Positions 60,016 through 64,000 of a DNA stretch of 64,000 nucleotides are shown one piece after another; the first letter of the stretch is position 1; each line of letters opens with the position of its first letter. The DNA comes from Begonia masoniana (taxonomy: Eukaryota > Streptophyta > Magnoliopsida > Cucurbitales > Begoniaceae): assembly GCA_022432975.1 (NCBI GenBank), contig CM039510.1:35503468-35567467 (forward strand), read 5' to 3'. Below the pieces are notes generated by a model. The model ran no database searches. It saw only the letters and a list, made by a program, of their open reading frames with translations, and was not told the DNA's origin. The position numbers and the translations under genes are program-made.

Positions 60016-62644
60016 TCGGGTGATGAAGACCAGCCTGTTGTGGTGTCAGGTACCATATTGATCAACTCTGTTCCTGCTTTTACTTTAATAGATTCTGGTG
60101 CAACACATTCGTTTATAGCGTCTGCGTTTGCTGTCAAGTTAAATTTACAGTTTACCCCTATTGAGCATGTATTTAATGTCGCATTACCCTCTGGTGAACG
60201 CATGCACTCTAACCAAGTGATGTTTGATAGTGTTGTGTTAGTAGGAAACAAGAATTTACCTGCTGATCTCATTATTATGGATATAATGGGATTTGATGTA
60301 ATCTTAGGAATGGATTAGTTGTTCAAGCATTATGCCACAATCGATTGTAGGACTAGAGTAGTTAGTTTTCAACCCCCTGGTGGCTTAAAACATACCTTTC
60401 AAGCTTTGAAGAAGAGTAAGGGACTGTCTGTTATGACCTCTGTCAATGCTAGACCTTCTCCATGCGGGGAGTATTTGTGCTTCTTAGCTAGTGTTTTAGA
60501 CACACAACTTGTAGGAAAAGCAAGTCCTAAAAATGTCTTAGTTGTCCAAGACTTTCTAGAAGTATTTCTAGATGACCTTCCTGGCTTGCCACCAGATAGG
60601 GAAATTGAATTTGTTGTAGATGTTTACCCTGGTGCTGAGCCTGTGTCTAAGAATCCCTATAGATTAGCACCTACGGAGCTTAAAGAATTAAAGAAACAGT
60701 TGGAAGAACTATTGGAAAAAGGGTTCATACGCCCAAGCTTTTCACCGCGGGGTGCACCTGTTCTTTTTGTCAAAAAGAAGGATGGATCAATGCGTATGTG
60801 CGTTGATTATTGGGAATTGAATAAGTTAACTATCAAAAACAAGTATCCATTACTGAGGATTGATGATTTATTCGACCAACTCCGTGATGCACGAGTTTTC
60901 TCTAAGATTGATCTAAGGTCCGGTTATTACCAATTGAAAGTCAAATCTGAAGATATCCCAAAGATTGCCTTTCACACCAGGTATGGACATTATGAGTTCC
61001 TGGTGATGTCCTTTGGATTGACAAATGCACCAGCAGCCTTCATGGACCTTATGAATAGGGTGTTTCACGGCTATCTAGATAAATTTGTCATAGTGTTTAT
61101 TGATGATATCTTAATTTATTCACATACTAAGGAGGAGCATGCAAGGCATTTGAGTTTAGTGTTAGAAGTACTAAGACAGCACCAACTTTATGCCAAGTTT
61201 TCCAAGTGTGAGTTTTTGTTGGACAGAGTTCACTTTCTTGGTCACGTGATTTCTGGAGACGGAATATCTGTCGATCCAGCCAAGGTTCAAGCAGTTAAGG
61301 AGTGGCCTCAACCGAAGAATGTTACAGATATTCGAAATTTCCTTGGATTAGCAGGATATTATAGGAAATTTATTGAAGGATTCTCGAAGATTGCAACACC
61401 CCTCACTTGGTTAACAAGGAAAAACATGAAGTATGTATGGACTGATGAATGTGAGCATAGTTTTTAGACTTTGAAACAGAGATTGACCAATGCTCCAATA
61501 TTAACACTTCCGGTTGAGAATGGTAAATTTAGCATTTATTGTGACGCTTCGAAAGTTGGACTTAGTTGTGTGTTGATGCAAGATGGAAAAGTAATAGCCT
61601 ATACTTCTAGACAGTTGAAAACACATGAGAAGAATTACCCTACACACGACTTAGAATTGGTTGCAGTGGTTTTTGCATTAAAAATTTGGAGACACTACTT
61701 GTATGGACAATCTTGTGAGATATTTTCAGACCATAAAAGTCTGAAGTATCTTTTCACACAGAAAGAATTAAATATGAGGCAGCGTTGATGGTTGGAATTT
61801 GTCAAGGATTATGATTTTGAGATTAAATACCACCCCGACAAGGCAAATGTAGTGGCTAATGCATTGAGTAGAGTGACGACTTCAGCCTCAGCATTGATTC
61901 TCGACATACCGTTAGCCTTAGAGACAGAATTCCAAAGATTTAACTTGGAAGCTGTGTCCAGCGTGTCAGCTATGCTTTCTGCTATATCCTTGAAGCCTAC
62001 AATTTTGGATAGAATAAAGGAAGTTCAAGCGAATGATGTTGAGTGCAACAAGTATAAGTCATGCATGGATTCTACCGATAAGTCAGATTTCAACTATTCT
62101 GTTGATGGAATTCTCAAGTTTCGGAATAGATGGTTTGTTCCAATAGATAAAGAACTTCGAAAAGAGATCCTTTCGGAAGCTCATTCTTCTAGACTCTCTG
62201 TTCATCCTGGTAGTACAAAAATGTACAGAGACCTTAGACAATATTATTGGTGACCAAATATGAAAAGAAGTGTGGCAGAGTATGTAGGATCGTGTCTAGT
62301 TTGCCAACGGATTAAAGCTGAACATCAGAGACCTTCAGGAACATTGCAACCATTACCAGTTCCTGAATGGAAATGGGAACAAATAACGATGGATTTTGTT
62401 GTGGGATTGCCTAGAACAGTAAGAGGACATGATGCAATTTGGGTAATAGTTGATCGTCTAACCAAATCTGCCTATTTTCTGCCCATAAAGATGACCTACT
62501 CGATTGACCAACTAGTTGAATTGTATGTGTATGAGATTGTTAGACTGCATGGAGTTCCAAGCACTATAGTTTCTGACCGAGACTCTAGATTTACGTCGAA
62601 GTTTTGGAAGAGTCTGCATAAGGCTATGGGTACACAGCTCAACT
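60016..62644 (+). pseudogene. pol: TekD pol: protease to integrase core, four stops
   Basis: One frame with stops at 60316 (TAG), 61465 (TAG), 61786 (TGA) and 62251 (TGA). Each fits a single C-to-T or G-to-A change, two of them at positions where relatives have Trp. Domains: protease (LIDSGATHSFIA), reverse transcriptase ([12 protein letters not shown]), RNase H ([13 protein letters not shown]), integrase zinc region ([16 protein letters not shown]) and core start ([26 protein letters not shown]). TekE cuts it at 62645 in the core, before the third catalytic residue. No frameshift is seen within pol. Confidence 0.94.
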
Positions 62645-63772
62645 TGTAACGCCCAGAAACTTTAACTATGGGTTTTGAGCCTATAGTTTTAGGGTTTATT
62701 GTTTAAGTGCTATAGATTTTTAATTCATAGAAATAGTAAATTAAGTCCGTTTAGCGAACGAAAAGTTTCGTTAGAACCCTAGCGATAAATAGGAATATTT
62801 GGCGAAATAAAATAATTTTGGAGGAACCAAATTGATAGAAGAAATAACAATTAGAGCTAAGGAAATGAACTAAGGGCATTTAGGTAATTTTGGAAGTCAA
62901 AATTTAATAAGACATAAAACTCTCTCCCTTTTCTCACTTCTCCCCTCCAGTGCACGCGAACTCCCTCCCTCTCCCTCGCGACTTTCTTCTCCTCCGTCGC
63001 CAATCCTCTACGCCGGCGACTCCCCCGATTTTCGACATTTTTCCCTCAAGTTTCTTCCCCAAATCAATCTTCTAGGTGAGTTCTACACCCTAGACGAGTT
63101 TATTTGTGGTTTTAGGGTTTATTTCGATTTAGGGTTTGGTGTGAATTGTTGGTTTTTAGTTAGAAATCGATATTTTAACCATATTAATGTTCATTGATGG
63201 TGTATTAATGATTATTGAGGTTGTTGGAGTAGATTAGTGGTGTGGGTTGAAGTTTAAAGTTAAGTTTTGGTTGTTGGAGGTTGGTAAAAAACCATTAATG
63301 GAGTTTTGAAGTTAGTGAGCACTAAGTGCTCGATGAAATGCCCAAATGAAATGGATTAGAGTTTTTGGGAAATTACCTTAGCTCGAGATTCGTTTAGCTT
63401 CGAAATTTATGATTTAGAGTTAAAACTAATGATGTGTTATGAAAATGCCTTAGGTAACTCAAGCTCAAGGATGGTGCTCGGCATATCTAGGACGCCAGGT
63501 AAGTGAGTGTTGGGTTTTCGGCCCCTAAGGCCCTACGTCATAATGATTAAGAGATTGTTGTTTTTGATGATGATATTTGTTGGTTGTAAGGGTTTTAGTG
63601 AGTCGGGTATCCTCGGAAGGGGGTTTGGTTCTAACTAAGTGTTCGTCGGCCTACGGGCTATAGATGTTAAGGATTTGTCTTCAATGATTTCACTATGCGA
63701 ATGTTTGTCCTCATGCATCATGTTTTTTTCCTAACTGTGGCATACGAACTATTTACGCGCATGATTTATGAT
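62645..63772 (+). repeat. LTR of TekE, partial
   Basis: Starts TGTAACGCCC at 62645 inside TekD integrase, after CAACT. A CT-rich leader follows near 62930. Splice-like sites: donor CTAG|GTGAGT at 63075/63076, acceptor TTAG at 63452-63453, donor CCAG|GTAAGT at 63498/63499, giving a 45-nt exon. GCATCATG, seen at this place in sister LTRs, is at about 63715. It runs into the gap, so its end, type and age cannot be told. Confidence 0.85.
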
Positions 63773-63872
63773 NNNNNNNNNNNNNNNNNNNNNNNNNNNN
63801 NNNNNNNNNNNNNNNNNNNNNNNNNNNNNNNNNNNNNNNNNNNNNNNNNNNNNNNNNNNNNNNNNNNNNNNN
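63773..63872. other. Assembly gap, 100 N
   Basis: Exactly 100 N, a common placeholder for a scaffold gap of unknown length. Confidence 0.99.
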
Positions 63873-64000
63873 TAAGAATTAATATGAGCAGCGTTGCTGG
63901 TTGGAATTTGTCAAGGATTATGATTTTGAGATTAAATACCACCCCGACAAGGCAAATGTAGTGGCTAATGCATTGAGTAGAGTGACGACTTCAGCCTCAG
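63873..64000 (+). pseudogene. pol: Second copy of TekD RNase H/integrase segment
   Basis: 128 bp matching about 61767-61899 of TekD. The first 30 bases have single-base deletions, and TGC stands where TekD has the TGA stop at 61786; the rest is identical by eye. It is either another TekD copy or allele, or an overlapping contig end placed after the gap. Confidence 0.85.

Larger units (their letters stand above)
56699..62644 (+). mobile_element. TekD, chromovirus cut by TekE
   Basis: Plus-strand element with 5' LTR, primer-binding site, gag and pol up to the integrase core. It is inserted in TekC RNase H after GATAG (56694-56698). At 62645 the TekE LTR interrupts it, so its 3' end lies right of the window or beyond the gap. 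Gag-Pol is close to TekB. Confidence 0.93.

Overview
This window is plant nuclear DNA made of nested LTR retrotransposons; I see no host gene. The elements are typical of a flowering plant, probably a eudicot: Ty3/gypsy chromoviruses with an integrase chromodomain and 2-2.5 kb LTRs (Tekay/Del type), a Sirevirus-type Ty1/copia element with an extra 3' ORF, a Cassandra element carrying 5S rRNA sequence, and a gag-only non-autonomous element. The species cannot be told from this. Working names: TekA-1/2/3, TekB, TekC, TekD, TekE (chromoviruses), Sire-1 (copia), TR-1 (gag-only), Cas-1 (Cassandra), S1 and S2 (solo LTRs), GypX (older gypsy fragment).

Layout. 1-14605 (+): TekA-1 and TekA-2 in tandem, sharing the LTR at 3218-5746. 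Both keep a broken gag and have unrecognised non-coding DNA in place of pol. TR-1 (6475-12959, -) sits in TekA-2 gag with target duplication TTATG; its LTRs differ at one site by eye. At 14605 TekA-2 is cut and joined to TekB (-), which runs 14606-17745 and 45429-51046. TekB is split by Sire-1 (17746-45428, -; target copies AGTCT/AATCT). Sire-1 is itself hit by S1 (18010-21128, ACAGG), S2 (23476-26141, CAGAG) and TekA-3 (27851-38499, ACTGG). Cas-1 (29595-30419, GAGAT) lies in the 3' LTR of TekA-3, so four elements are nested one inside another. 51047-52788 holds unrecognised DNA and a GypX pol fragment cut by the TekC LTR. TekC (52789-56698, -) is cut by TekD (56699-62644, +), which is cut by TekE (62645 on). 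A 100-N gap follows at 63773, and after it 128 bp that repeat part of TekD.

Coding state. TR-1 has one long uninterrupted ORF. TekA-3 has a nearly complete gag-pol with two stops. The other polyproteins carry several stops, and many of those stops fit C-to-T or G-to-A change, as expected of old methylated copies.

The most unusual signals are in the LTRs. Seven chromovirus LTR types share an ordered set of four AGGT-type junctions that look like two introns around a 45-53 nt exon. Between the last two junctions, S1 and TekD carry small hairpins whose 7-bp stems covary around a similar loop. TekA LTRs carry a second, CGATCG-based hairpin array at one fixed place. A TTGTCGTTT-type motif next to a GATCGG/GATCGA core, and TGACGTCA-type sites, occur in LTRs of both the copia and the gypsy superfamilies.
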